Of a stretch of DNA of 64,000 bases, positions 10,102 to 21,593 are shown in pieces. The notes below the pieces were generated by a model that was not told the origin of the DNA, did no database searches, and worked only from the letters and a program-made list of their open reading frames with translations. The stretch comes from Chaetorhynchus papuensis. Taxonomy: Eukaryota; Chordata; Aves; Passeriformes; Rhipiduridae. Numbering within the stretch: the stretch's first letter is position 1; the number at the start of each line of letters is the position of its first letter. The stretch spans positions 186,001 to 250,000 of the forward strand of contig VWYX01000365.1 in assembly GCA_013396525.1 (NCBI GenBank), read 5' to 3'. Position numbers and translations under genes: made by a program.

Positions 10102-13100
10102 GTGAGGGCTCCGTGCGGGGCGAGGGCTGCGGGGCCCCGGGGGCTGCGAGCTGGGGGCGGGCCGGGGACCGGGGGTCCTCCCGGCCGGCGGAGATGGAGC
10201 GGGGCGGGCGGTCTCGCACACCGGGGAGCGCCGCGGGGTCCTGCCCGCCCCGGGGTGGTCGCCCGGCGGTGCCGGTGCCCGGCGGTGCCGAACCCCCGCC
10301 CTGTCCCCCCGCGCAGCCTCCTCGCTCCGCTCCTTTGTTGCGCGGCCCGGCCGGAGCCCGGCGGTGCCGGCGCTTTGTCCCGGGGCCGCCCGGGGGGACA
10401 AAGGCGGGCGCGCTCCGCACCGCGGCCGCGGGGCTGCCCCGAGCCCCGGCTCCCTGCGCCCCCGGGGCGGGAGATGAGCTTCGGGAACGCTTCTATCGTG
10501 GCGTGGGCTTGGCGGTGTGAGAGCGTCTCGCAGCCGTGTTCTGCTCTCCGCCTCAGCCCGGGGGTTCCCCGCCCGCACTCCCCGGTCCCCCCGCGGCTCC
10601 CCCGGCGCTGCCCCCCCCACTCCGGAGCTCCCCGGCCGGGCTGCGTGGGAGGGGATTCCCTCCTCCCGGCGCCAGCGCTTCCCAGCAGGAGTCGGGACAA
10701 ATCCCTCGATTGCGATGCCTTGTGTTTTGTTTTCTCTCCTTTTGCTGGCTCGTGGCAGAACTCCCTTGGGAAAATCCCGGTGGGTGCGGGAGCCTGGGAC
10801 CAGCCGCGCTACTGGGCTGCGGAAGCGCATCCGGGGTGTGGGGGGCTGGGGCTGGGCTGGGGATGGGGTGAGGACGGAGTGAGGATGAAGATGAGGATGA
10901 GGATGCGGTAAGGATGGCGATGGGGTGAAGATGGGCCCCACAAGGGGAGGGGCCGTCAGGCTCTCTCATGGGGCAGCGACAGTGAGGCTTCCTTTGATTG
11001 ATGTTATGGGACAAGGGAAAACAATAAAGACACGATAAATCCTTGACAGTTCGAAAAAAAAGAGGAATGCAATTCTTTAATTTTCCCTTTATATGCCAGA
11101 GATGCTCTTTTAAACAAGCCCCAAAATGTTTCTAGGCAGTTTTGCCTCAGGACCCGGCGCTTTGTGGTGCAGCATCTCCAGGCTGTGCTGCCACGTGCTC
11201 GGGCGTCCCTCGGCTGGTTTTGTGCCCAGGCCGTGCTCTTTGTGTTGCCCACTTCAGCACTGGAAATAATTTTTCAAGCAACACCAGAGAACAGGAAACG
11301 AATCCTCTGAAATTAGGCTGCAGCTCCACATAGACATCACTGCTGCTGCTTCTGAAATTTTCTAGTTAAAGATTCTGGGTAAAGATTCTGCAAATCTGAA
11401 AACTGTGCCAGTGTCTGGCTTTGAAGTGAGGCGAGTCCTCGAGGCTTTATCTGACGAGGCAGATAATGAATGGCAATAAATTACCAGGTTAATGAGATGC
11501 ACTGAGCAGTCTCGTAGCCAGAGCCGAGGGAGGAGGCAGGAACCCGGCTCAGCCCTCGGAGCTGGGGGTACCCAGGGCTGCACCCCTGGTTCCTGCCACC
11601 CTTCAGAGACCTGTGCTCCTCCAAGTGACAATTTCACATGGTTCCCCTTGCAAATGCAGTTGTAGAATAGTCTGGATAGTCACCGAACTTGAGTGATTGG
11701 AGGGAAAATATTAATCCTAGATTTAAATAAATCTTGGAATGAGTAAAGTGGAATCTAAACAAAAGAATCTTTTAAAAACTGTGGTTTTTTTCCCATTAGA
11801 GTGATCAGCTTCTGATCAAAGGAGGAAAAATTGTCAACGATGATCAGTCATTTTATGCAGACGTTTATGTGGAGGATGGTTTAATAAAGTAAGTTAAAAA
11901 TTTATATTTCCTAATGTAATTTCTTAGAATGATACAGTGCCTTGGCATTTGAACAAGGTTCCTTCCCATCATTTTTTCCTTGGAAATCTTTCTGAAAAAC
12001 AAAGGCAGCATTTTAGAGTAGTGTCGAGAAAGGGCTACATTGGTGTAGTTCTGCAGCTGGAAAGACTTGCAAAGCACTGGCAGCCCAGGGAGGAGCAACG
12101 AGGTTGTTTTGGCATCCTCACTTCAAAGTTGCTGCCAGTTAAGAGGAGATCTTGATTTCCTTTCCAGACAAATCGGAGAAAACCTGATAGTTCCCGGTGG
12201 CACGAGGAGCATCGATGCCTACGGGCAGCTGGTGATGCCGGGGGGCATCGACACCCACACGCGGCTGCAGGCGCCCGCCATGGGCATGAGCTCGGCCGAC
12301 GGCTTCTTCCAGGGCACCAAGGCAGCGCTGGCAGGAGGCACCACCATGATCAGTAAGAGGGAGCACATTCCAACAGCCTTTAAGTTTTCTAGCAAAATAC
12401 ACCTGGCCCTGAGTCACTGCAGGGATATTTATTTACCTTCGTAGCACAGAAATGTCAATTTCTGCGGGAGAAATCGAAGCATCACAAGGCTGATGGAAGG
12501 TGTTGTGTACCGTGCAGAACCTCCTTCCCTTGCTGCACACTGATGTTAAAAATACCTGTGTATATTAAAAATACGTGTCTGCTCCTGCCTCACCTCATCA
12601 GAGAGCAAAACAGAAGAACACTTTAAACACCTTTTAAGATGTTTTTAACAGCTTTGCAAGTGTGGGGGTATTTTGGGTTTCTCGGCTTTAAGCACACGTT
12701 CAATTTCTGTGTTAACGTAAAATAATTTTGCCCTGGTTTGTTCCTATTCCATTTCCAAGAACCACTGTAGTATGTGGCTGCAGGACCAGTCTCAAGAGTG
12801 CTGGCACAGCTCCCTGCCAAGCCCAGTGCAGGGAATGGGAGCAGAGCTGAGGGAGGTGACAGGCAGTGGGTGCTGCCCGTGGGAAATGCCCCAGAGCAGA
12901 AGTGTGAGGTTTGTCACCAGCCACTGATAGTGCTGTGCTGGCTAAAAACAAGATGAAAAAGCCGTAATTTGGGGTTTGCTTGTTCCATTTGTATCACTGT
13001 GTCTGGGAGATTCCTTACCCACTGTCTCTAGGCAGCGCTACAAGCTGAGCCGGCAGTGCAGTGTCCGTTCCCCCAGCAGCAGGTCTGTGGCAGGGGCTGG

Positions 13101-16100
13101 GTGCCCGCGGTGCCCGGGTGTGTCCCTAACGCCGTGTGGTGTCTCCGCAGTTGACCACGTGTGCCCGGACGCGGGGAGCGGCCTCCTGGCCGCCTACGAG
13201 CAGTGGCGTGGCCACGCCGACGGCCAGGCCTGCTGCGACTACGGCCTGAGCGTGGACATCCCGCGCTGGCACGAGAGCCTGAGGGAGGAGCTGGAGGCGC
13301 TGGTCAAGGACAAGGGTAAGGGCAGAGGGAGCCCCGGCGGGGTCGGGGTCACGGCAGGGCCCTGGGGGAGCGGTGGTCGCCCTGATGCCCCCGGCACCCA
13401 GCGCTGCAGCGCTCCCTCCTCTGAGCTGGGACCTGCCCATCCTTGGCCATCCAGGACAGAGCTGTGGACGGGGACACTGGCACCAGGTTCCTGCCATCAC
13501 ATCGGGGTCTGTGCCCTCACCTTTGGGCATTGGCAGCCTGGTCATGGAAAGGGATTCTGGAAACTGAAGGAGTGGGGTTGGCCACCCTGACATGAGCTGC
13601 CCGATATACAAAACAACATTTAAATAAAAACCTCCAAGACAGGGCTTACAGAAGAAAACTCAGCTTTAAGCATTCCCTAGAGATTCCGTTGTGCCTGTAA
13701 TTCCTGTGCATCCCGAGGTATCTGCAGGACGTGGCTGGCTGGAAAGCAGGAAAGTAGACCAGCTTCATGCATTCATTAATACCTATTGCCATGTTTGGAA
13801 CTACATTTTCCTTCAGATATGCTAATGCAGAGCTAAATGTCTTCAGTGTAATTTGTAGTCTTGCAAGCAAGGGTTTAATTGGCCAATTACCATAGAAATT
13901 TGCAGTGAATTTCCTATTAAAATGCAGAGTGGCTGAAGTAATGGAGCTGTTCTTGGAATACGTTTGAAATACAGTTGTAATTTGATCAGGGTTTGGTATT
14001 GCTTATTGCCTCTATCTACATAAAATACAGCAGCAATTCACAGAATCACAGACTGGTTTGGATTGGAAAGGACCTCATCCCAATCCATCCCTGCCATGGC
14101 AGGGACACCTCCCACTGTCCCAGGCTGCTCCCAGCCCCAATGTCCAGCCTGGCCTTGGGCACTGCCAGGGATCCAGGGGCAGCCACAGCTGCTCTGGGCA
14201 CCCTGTGCCAGGGCCTGCCCACCCTCCCAGGGAACAATCCCTTCCCAAGATCCCATCCAGCCCTGCCCCCTGGCACTGGGAAGCCATTCCCTGGGTCCTG
14301 TCCCCTTTAAACCATAGACTGAAGCCACCACGGGAGGAAAACCAGCCTGGGAGTGAGGTAGCTGAGCGTCCATTTGGAGCCAGTCACAGAGGGTACCTAA
14401 ACCTAGACATGGACCACAGGGGTTTCCTTTTTTGGTTCAGGTGCACCAAAAAGTAGGGGTTTATTGTCTTCCACAACTCCCAGACTTTGGGGTGAGTGCT
14501 TGTGGGGACACTTCTGACATCAGCCCTTGGCTTTGCTTTGCTTCCAGTCTAACCCTCACCAGCACAGCCCCCTGGTTCAACCACCCGTGCCCAGCCCCTC
14601 CAGGGCAGCGGGTTCTCAGAGGGACACAGCCACACATGTCGTTTTCTTTTTTCAAGGTGTGAACTCCTTCCTGGTGTTCATGGCTTACAAGGACAAGCTG
14701 CAGTGCACTGATGGCCAGGTAGGACACCAGCGTGCAGGGGAAGCCACAGGCTCACCCTGGGCGTGGGTGGTGGCGGGGCTGACGGGGGGACGCGCTGTGT
14801 CTTGGCAGATGTACGAGATCTTCTGCACCCTGCGGGACCTGGGGGCCATCGCCCAAGTGCACGCCGAGAACGGGGACATCATCGAGGAGGTGCCGTGTCT
14901 GCTGAAACCCAAGGGTGACCAGGGCCCTGGGGGAGGAGAATCCCTGCCCCTGCCCCTGCAGGGGGAACTGGTGTCCAAAAGCCTTGGAGGGAGGGTGCTC
15001 ATGGGACCCTGTGTAGCAGCACGTGCAGGCAGAGGAACGTGCAGGAGGATCGGGGTGTCCTGTGGAATCAGGGTCCTCATGGATCTTCCCAAAAGTCACT
15101 TTGAGGGTTCCTAAGGGATGACCTACTGCCTTAAGTGATGCTTTATCCCATTATCTGTCTTGTGTAGGAGTCTGGAGTACTTGAGAAAATCAGGAGGTTT
15201 GAGGCTTTTACAGTAATATCCATGGCATTGGCAGTGTTTAACTCCACCATCAGCACTCGGGAATTCCTTGGTGTCACAGCCTCTGCTCAGGGGCCTTATT
15301 TTTCCTTTTTACCCGTAGAAAAGACAGTCTTGGCTCCAGCCTCAGTCAGATGCACAAGGTGGAGTTAGACTGGCAGTTCCTTTAGCTCACTGTCACACCA
15401 GTGTTCAGTCTGGTGTGGGAGGAAGGCTGAACTGAAAGCCAGAGCCAATCCTTCAAATGGGTTTATTTGAACAAACAGGACAGAGGCTAATTCCCCCCTC
15501 CTGGGATTTTATCTAGAAACCTGTTCCTCAGCTGGCTGTGGAGCATAACGTGACCCCAGGCAGCTCAGAGCTGCAGCAGTGTTTCTGTAAGCTGCCAGCC
15601 TGGTGACACTGGAGCTCTGGGGACAAACTTGGAGGAGGTTTGTGACAAGAATACAGACAAATAAGCTTCCTCTAAGAGCAGGGTCCTTTAAAGGATCCTG
15701 TGGGATCTGCTCTGTGGTGTTGGGTAACATCCTTGCATTAGTGCCAGCTGACTGGGAGGTTACACGATACAGAGCAGCGCAGAGGGGACAGGGTGAGGTG
15801 TGCGCTGGACATCTGTGTTCAGGTGCCACGTGAGTGACCTTGGACATCCCAGAGCTCATCTCAGCATCTGTTACCACGGGTTCCCTTTCCTCTGTGCCAC
15901 ATGGTGAAGTGCAAAGGGACAGGAATGTTTGGGAGAGGTGGCATTTGTTGCACCCCAGTGACAGTCTCACATCCTTGTACCTGTCCTTGCCTCCTCCAGG
16001 GGCTCCTGAGCAGCTCCAGCTGCGATGGGTGTGAGTGCCCTCCTCCAGAACCACGGGTTTGAGGGCTGGGAAGGTCCAGAGGAGCTATTGGGACACAGCA

Positions 16101-19100
16101 GCTCCCACACAGGAGCATTTCTGAGACAGATCTCTGGGAAGTGGCCCCACGGTGAGGGGGGTCCCAGGGACTCGTGGCACTGCTCGGGTGGGTTCATGAA
16201 TTGTCCCCAGCCCTCGGGTGGCTCTGGACAAGGGGTGCTGTGTCCCTGCAAGGCTCCAGGCAGGCTGTGCCCATCACTGACTGCTCTCTCCTTCCTCCTT
16301 GCCCACCAGGAGCAGAAGAGGCTGCTGGAGCTGGGGATTACGGGGCCGGAGGGGCACGTCCTCAGCCGCCCCGAGGAGGTAACGCCGCCAGCCCTCGCGC
16401 CGAGCTCTGGGCGCCGCCGTGCAGAGGGGCTGGGACACCTGTGCCCTGTTGTTGTGCCCGCAGGTGGAGGCAGAGGCCGTGTTCCGCGCCATCACCATCG
16501 CCAGGCAGGCCAACTGTCCCCTCTACGTCACCAAGGTCATGAGCAGGGGCGCCGCAGACGTCCTGGCTCAGGCAAAGAGGAAAGGTAACGCTCACAGACA
16601 ATAACTGAGCCTCTAAATCCAGCCAGGATTCTCATTCTAGCGGTGAGGTCTGAGAAGTCCTTATCTTCTGAGCTCCCCCACACTCTCAGGGTGCTGAGGC
16701 TCCTGCTGGTTTCCATGGCAGGGGTGCTGGAGCTAATTGCTTGGAGCTGAGAAGATTGGAGGGGATGTGCTGGGAACTGTGACACCTGCACCTCGGCAGA
16801 CACAGCTGGGAAACGGGGAATAATCCACTCGTGATCCATGCGTGAACTGAATGAAAAACAGATGTGGAGCAAGCTCCAAATTCTGGCTGGGGGTGGAGTG
16901 GGAAGGGCTGGGATCAATCCTGTGGGGAGCAGGGTGGAAGGGGGAGCACAGTCACTGCTTCCCCCAGCCTGGGGGCTGCCAGACAGACACAGTTTGGTTT
17001 AAAGGAAGGCATGATGGCTTGTAGGAATGCGTGCCTGGTGTAAGGAGGTAACAGACAGATCCAGAATTTGCTTTGGCAGTGTCTCCCACTCATCTGATAT
17101 AATCTAAAGGATTAACGAGAATCTGAAGGGCTGGGAGTGCTGAAGTGGAACTGTTGTGCGTGGTTGTGGCAGTGCCGTGTCTGTCTGTGCCGCCCTCATT
17201 CCCGGCTCGCTCCGCAGGCACCGTGGTGTTCGGGGAGCCCATCACCGCCAGCCTGGGCACCGACGGCTCCCACTACTGGAGCAAGAACTGGGCCAAAGCC
17301 GCCGCCTTCGTCACGTCCCCCCCCATCAGCCCCGACCCCAGCACGCCGGATCACCTCAGCACGCTGCTGTCCAGGTGGGTCCGTGTCACACAGGCCCTGA
17401 GCACGCCTGCAGCCCGCCCACACCCACCTGGATGCTGTTTACAGCACCGACATGGCCTGTGGGGCCAAAGCCTGCGAGCTGTTGGTGCCCCCTTGGTCTG
17501 CCCAGCAAGGGGGGCTTTGCTGGCCTGGGGGTGCCATCAGTGCCCCCTCCCTGACCCCTGCCCTGTCCGTCCCCAGCGGGGACCTGCAGGTCACCGGCAG
17601 CGCCCACTGCACCTTCACCACCGCGCAGAAGGCCGTGGGCAAGGACAACTTCACCCTCATCCCCGAGGGCACCAACGGCATCGAGGAGCGGATGTCCATG
17701 GTCTGGGAGAAGTGTGTGGTAGGTGCTGCAGTGCTGGAGCTGGGTGCGAGCACACGTGAGCTGTGCCTGTGCCTGAAGCTGTCACAGCCTCGTTAATTCA
17801 GACAAGCCAGAGAGGTGACACTGTCTAGACACTGCTGCAGCTTCAGAGAGCTGCTAACAAGAGACTGAGACACACAAATGCCTTCCCAGTGTCTTCAAAG
17901 GCTGCTGTGTAGGGAACCCCCTCCCCTCTCGCTCACAGTCACCAGGGAGTCTCTCCAGCACTTTTTCCCAAGGGTGATGAGGTGTTCCCATCCCCTCGTG
18001 CTCACCAGAGGCCTGGGAGGTGGATGGGGAGAGGGTGTCTCTCCCGTGGGACATGGCTGTGGCCATGCTTCCCACTGCCTGCTCACCCCAGGCCCCACCA
18101 GCAGGGACAAGTCTCTGTGTCAGCTCAGTGTCTGCCAGGCAGCAGGGCTCTGATCTGAGGGTGGGGTCAGTCTGTGTCCTGGCACCCCAGTGCACACTTC
18201 CCTCTTGGCAGCATCCCTGGGGGGCTCTATCCTGCATCCCACAGAGCAGATGTCCCTCTGCAGACTGCAGGAGCTTGGGAGCCAAGCCACCCTGAAACCT
18301 CTCTTAGGTGGGCTTTGTTCAAAGAGAAATAGAATTTTTCTTAAGATGACGAAGATGATAAATAGCACTGGTTAGGTTCACTTCCAGTCTTTCTTCACTG
18401 AGCTTAACCCTCTTCATTGACCCTGAGATGCCTGTACAAGAGCTGGAGCCAACCAGTGAAGGTCTTGTTTATCAGAGACTTCAAGCTTTGGAGTCCAAGG
18501 AAAATAAAACCTGTCTCTCATATCCTTTAGCCCACAGGGACAAGGCTCAGGCCCCCATCCCCGTTCCCCTGTACCGCAGCCCTGTGGCAGGGCAGACCCT
18601 CACCCACATGGGCACAGGGCTGTGTCTGGCAGCTCCTCCTGCTGGGACAGCCCAGGTCTGGCCGCAGGGAGGGCCGTGCCTGCAGCAGGCTCGGAGCTGT
18701 GCCCATCTGTGCCCATGCTCCCTCCCCTCTCTGCCCCAGGTCCCCGGGAAGATGGATGAGAACGATTTTGTGGCGGTGACCAGCACCAACGCTGCCAAGA
18801 TCTTCAACTGCTACCCCAGGAAGGGGCGCGTGGCTGTGGGCGCCGACGCCGACCTGGTGGTGTGGAACCCCAAGGCTACGAAAATCATCTCAGCAAAAAC
18901 CCACAATCTGGTAAAATATTTTTAACATCGTTTTCTGGAGCTGGTTTTAGAAGAGATCTGGAAAGCAATGCATGTCCTTATCAAGATCAAATCATTCAGC
19001 AGGGGAGCAGTTGTCTGTGTGAGTAAAGTCATGAAGGACCTTGCATTTGCTTTTAAAAATACAAGGAAAAGACCCTTTTGTTGCTGTAAAGGGTGGGATT

Positions 19101-21593
19101 GGTACTGAGTGACCACCCCAAAACAGTCAGCATCTGGTATGGAAATCTTGAGGTCAATATATTTGCTGTGGACTAGAAAAATGTAAGTGCTGCACTTAAG
19201 TATTGAACTATTGCTAAACTGTAATGTGTATTAGTTATAGTTTAATATGTATTACACTATTTCTATCATTTAATATATAATGGCATTAACCTTAANNNNN
19301 NNNNNNNNNNNNNNNNNNNNNNNNNNNNNNNNNNNNNNNNNNNNNNNNNNTACAATTTAATAAAAGTATTACTCTATTGCTGTAGTTTAATATGATTGTT
19401 TTTAGAGTTTATTTTCTCCATTCCAGTTTGGTTCCCACTGGAATCTTGTTATTTGAAGCATGAGGGGTTAGTTAGTTCTGACTAATGGTGCATGAGGAGC
19501 AGTGTACAAAAATGGGGGGCATTGTTGGCCTCCTCTTAAATCCTACAGGCACTGAATATCGGGGTTTGCTTTTTCCAGAACGTGGAGTACAACATATTTG
19601 AAGGCACCGAGTGCCACGGGGTCCCAACTGTGGTCATAAGTCAGGGAAGAGTTGTCCTTGAAGATGGAAATCTTTGTGTCACCCAGGGCTCAGGTCGCTT
19701 CATTCCTCGGAAGACATTCCCTGACTTCGTTTATAAAAGGATAAAGGCAAGAAACAGGGTAAGGAGAGCTTTATTTGCCATAATCCTGTGTTTTGATCAC
19801 AATCTCTCTGCTTTAGTGTATTGGGGCTGCTGTGATGGCAAACCTGCAACAGCAGCAGGAATATTATTAATGCTATTTCTTTCTGTGTGTTGTGTAGCTA
19901 CCTGGCACCTCAATCAAGAATTCCTGGTATTATAGCTAATAATGACAGTTTTATTAGCCTATTATAATGTTACAAAGCAAAAATATGACTTCTAGCAAAA
20001 GGTTTTTGTGGTTTGTATTGAAGTGGAGGGAGGAATTCCTCTCCTACCTGTGCTGGAGAAGTTTCTGTTGCTGTGTTCCCAGTGCCTGCTCTGCAGCCGT
20101 TGGAGGGTGAAGGGTGGACGTCCCATAGGTACTGGAAATACAGCAAGATAAATCCTCCTGTGTGCTGGCACAGCTTTTTACAGAGACACAAAGACATGCA
20201 AATACGTAAAAAGCTTCTTAACAGCTCTGTCCTCCTTCCCTTTTCCCTGTGCTGTTGCAGACCCTGTAACTCTGCATCCTACACAAAGGCACAGCAGGAA
20301 TCAGTAACCCCAGTTAACTGCAGAGGCAGGAGTCCCGACTCTGGTGTGCCTCAGGGTGTCTGGGGTGCCCGGAGGGCAGGATGGGGATGTGCCAGCTCCC
20401 TGCAGGGTGGGGATGGGACCCAGAGAAGCTGTAGATGCCCCATCCTGGTGGCGTCCAAGGCCAGGTTGAAAGTCCTCTTAAGACCATCGATTCCACCCAT
20501 TCTCCCAGCACTGCCAAGGCCACCAATGACCCACATCCCCATGTGCCACATCCACAGGGCTTTGAGATCCCTCCAGGGGTGGGGACTCACCCCTGCCCTG
20601 GGCAGCTGTGCCAGGGCTGGGCAGCCCTTTCTGTGAAGGAATGTTCCCTGTATCCAGCCCGAATCTCCCCTGGCACACCCAGAGGCCATTGTCCCTCACC
20701 TGCCTGACCCTCTGCTCCCCGCAGCTGGCCGAGGTGCACGGCGTGCCCCGGGGGATGTACGACGGGCCGGTGCACGAGGTGCCGGCGAGCGTCAAGGCCG
20801 TGGCGCCCAGCGCGGCTCCGCGAATCGCGCCCGGCGCCGGCAAAGCCGCGGCCCCGCCCGTGCGCAACCTGCACCAGTCGGGCTTCAGCCTGTCCGGTAC
20901 GTGGGGCTGGGCTGGGGGCGGGCCTGGGCCGGGTGAGGGTCCGGGCGAGGCTGAGCAATAGAAGCACTTCGTTTTGGCTCAGGAATAAAGCAGTTTGTCC
21001 TGTGGCAGCAGCCAAAGGATCAAGTGCAGCACAGAAAGCTCTAGAATGTTCTACAGTATTTATGTCAGCGCACAAAGCCTGGCGGGGGCTCTGCTTCCAG
21101 GAGCCAGGGCAGGCAGTGATTCAGCATCATTCGTTCTGCAGAAACCTGCCCAGCAGCTGTCAGGAGCTTGGAAAGCCAATGCTCTGCCCTAAAATTACTT
21201 CCGTAATGGCTTTTTAGCTGGTTGGATCAGATGGGTTCCATATTGTTTGATAAATGTTACAAGGCCCCACATTTTATTATATACAAAATTTATTTATAGG
21301 AAAACCATTTATAGCATTTTCCAGAAAGAAGCAATGAAAAATGAAGAAGTTCAGGCAAATACAGCCATTCCAAACTGGCCTATGCTAGTAGAGTGTCCAA
21401 AATGAAATATAATGAAATTATTAGTATTTCCCCTTGAGGAATTGTTTTACGGTTGGAGCGTTTAAAGCAGTGGGACTGCCCCGCTCTCTGCTCTCCCCCA
21501 GGGTCACAGGCAGACGACCACATCGCCCGGCGCACGGCGCAGAAGATCATGGCCCCGCCGGGTGGGAGGTCCAACATCACCTCGCTGTCCTGA
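10063..21593 (+). CDS. DPYSL4: DPYSL4 (CRMP3), dihydropyrimidinase-like 4, 14 coding exons
   Basis: A collapsin response mediator protein, a cytosolic tetramer-forming adaptor that acts on microtubules and actin in growing neurites. The span covers the short isoform, with exons at 10063-10101, 11800-11888, 12168-12352, 13151-13315, 14657-14718, 14809-14889, 16310-16378, 16464-16584, 17218-17374, 17577-17718, 18740-18910, 19579-19758, 20725-20896 and 21502-21593. They sum to 1725 nt in one frame: 574 residues, close to the human length of 572. All introns are GT/AG. DPYSL4 rather than its paralogues fits SLLAAYEQWR, MYEIF, TGSAHC and a C-terminus with DDHIARRTAQKI. The fold is that of dihydropyrimidinase, but metal-site residues are lost: HTR at 73-75 in place of HxH, and Ala in place of Asp in the TGSAHC motif. 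K171 and H198 remain. It is therefore a pseudo-enzyme, as known for the family. Confidence 0.97.
11800..11888 (+). CDS. DPYSL4: DPYSL4 exon 2
   Basis: Residues 14-42 plus two bases of K43. It starts SDQLLIKGGKIVNDDQS, the first beta-strand region shared by both isoforms. Acceptor CCATTAG, donor GTAAGT. Confidence 0.97.
12168..12352 (+). CDS. DPYSL4: DPYSL4 exon 3
   Basis: Residues 43-104. Contains GGIDTHTRLQ (69-78), where an active dihydropyrimidinase has a metal-binding His-x-His; here the second His is Arg75. It ends GGTTMI, in phase 1. Acceptor TTTCCAG, donor GTAAGA. Confidence 0.97.
13151..13315 (+). CDS. DPYSL4: DPYSL4 exon 4
   Basis: Residues 105-159. Reads IDHVCPDAGSGLLAAYEQWR and then ACCDYGLSVDI. 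The LLAAYEQWR block is closer to DPYSL4 than to CRMP1 or DPYSL3. Acceptor CTCCGCAG, donor GTAAGG. Confidence 0.96.
14038..14330 (-). repeat. CR1 LINE 3' end in DPYSL4 intron 4
   Basis: Almost the same as the copy at 31633 over about 200 bases. Antisense to DPYSL4. Confidence 0.9.
14657..14718 (+). CDS. DPYSL4: DPYSL4 exon 5
   Basis: Residues 160-180. Contains FMAYKD; K171 aligns with the carboxylated lysine of dihydropyrimidinase. Acceptor TTTTCAAG, donor GTAGGA. Confidence 0.95.
14809..14889 (+). CDS. DPYSL4: DPYSL4 exon 6
   Basis: Residues 181-207: MYEIFCTLRDLG, then QVHAENGDIIEE. H198 of VHAENGD is retained. The donor, GAG|GTGCCG, departs from the usual GTRAGT. Confidence 0.95.
16310..16378 (+). 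CDS. DPYSL4: DPYSL4 exon 7
   Basis: Residues 208-230, EQKRLLELGITGPEGH through SRPEE. Exact codon boundaries at both ends. Acceptor CCCACCAG, donor GTAACG. Confidence 0.96.
16464..16584 (+). CDS. DPYSL4: DPYSL4 exon 8
   Basis: Residues 231-270: VEAEAVFRAITIARQANCP, then LYVTKVMSRGAADVLAQAKR. Intron 7 is only 85 bases. Ends in phase 1 at GTAACG. Confidence 0.97.
17218..17374 (+). CDS. DPYSL4: DPYSL4 exon 9
   Basis: Residues 271-322: FGEPITASLGTDGSHYWSKN, then WAKAAAFVTSPP, a highly conserved CRMP core block. Acceptor CTCCGCAG, donor GTGGGT. Confidence 0.98.
17577..17718 (+). CDS. DPYSL4: DPYSL4 exon 10
   Basis: Residues 323-370: SGDLQVTGSAHCTFTTAQKA, then IPEGTNGIEERMSMVWEKCV. The catalytic Asp of dihydropyrimidinase (TGTD) is replaced by Ala here. 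Acceptor TCCCCAG, donor GTAGGT. Confidence 0.98.
18740..18910 (+). CDS. DPYSL4: DPYSL4 exon 11
   Basis: Residues 371-427: VPGKMDENDFVAVTSTNAAK, then YPRKGRVAVGADADLVVWNP and AKTHNL. Acceptor TGCCCCAG, donor GTAAAA. Confidence 0.97.
19190..19395. repeat. AT-rich degenerate tandem repeat around an assembly gap, intron 11
   Basis: Motifs such as TAGTTTAATATG and TATTACNCTATT recur on both sides of the 55-N gap at 19296-19350. The gap probably marks a collapsed minisatellite. Confidence 0.55.
19296..19350. other. Assembly gap (55 N) in DPYSL4 intron 11
   Basis: A run of N between exons 11 and 12. It does not touch coding sequence. Confidence 0.99.
19579..19758 (+). CDS. DPYSL4: DPYSL4 exon 12
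   Basis: Residues 428-487: NVEYNIFEGTECHG, then VVISQGRVVLEDG and GRFIPRKTFPDFVYKRIKAR. End of the dihydropyrimidinase-like domain. Acceptor TTTTCCAG, donor GTAAGG. Confidence 0.97.
20383..20476 (+). repeat. CR1 fragment, + orientation, DPYSL4 intron 12
   Basis: GAGAAGCTGTAGATGCCCCA and GTCCAAGGCCAGGTTG are internal CR1 tail sequence. It stops abruptly where a CR1 of opposite orientation starts. Confidence 0.7.
20480..20700 (-). repeat. CR1 LINE fragment, DPYSL4 intron 12
   Basis: Contains ACTGCCAAGGCCACCAATGA and TGGGCAGCTGTGCCAGGGC, as in the copies at 34620 and 60210. It ends about 25 bases before exon 13, close to the splice acceptor tract. Confidence 0.8.
20725..20896 (+). CDS. DPYSL4: DPYSL4 exon 13
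   Basis: Residues 488-544. Starts LAEVHGVPRGMYDGPVHEVP, passes through an Ala/Pro-rich stretch, and ends PPVRNLHQSGFSLSG. This is the start of the flexible C-terminal tail which in other CRMPs is phosphorylated by Cdk5 and GSK3. The Ala/Pro stretch is GC-rich and diverges from mammals. Confidence 0.95.
21502..21593 (+). CDS. DPYSL4: DPYSL4 exon 14 (C-terminus)
   Basis: Residues 545-574 and stop TGA. Contains DDHIARRTAQKIMAPPGGRS and ends NITSLS, the typical CRMP C-terminus. Acceptor CCCCCAG. Confidence 0.97.

Larger units (their letters stand above)
9180..10680. promoter_or_regulatory. DPYSL4: CpG island with the two DPYSL4 promoters/first exons
   Basis: About 1.5 kb of very GC-rich DNA with dense CG dinucleotides, in contrast to its flanks. 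It contains both alternative DPYSL4 first exons (9325-9639 and 10063-10101) and a CCCGT tandem repeat between them. No clear TATA box is seen, which fits a CpG-island promoter. The long + and - strand open frames across it reflect lack of stops in GC-rich DNA. Confidence 0.85.

Noticed and set aside
9006..10520. 504-codon + strand open frame
   Set aside because: Runs in a different frame from both DPYSL4 first exons; low-complexity product.
9103..10941. Long - strand open frames of 612, 424 and 267 codons over the DPYSL4 CpG island
   Set aside because: Arg/Pro/Gly/Ala-rich composition from GC-rich DNA lacking stops. No domain, and they run antisense to real exons.
14038..14456. Several overlapping open frames of 70-130 codons
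   Set aside because: They are translations of a CR1 tail; the same peptides recur at 24058, 31633, 41512 and 61181.
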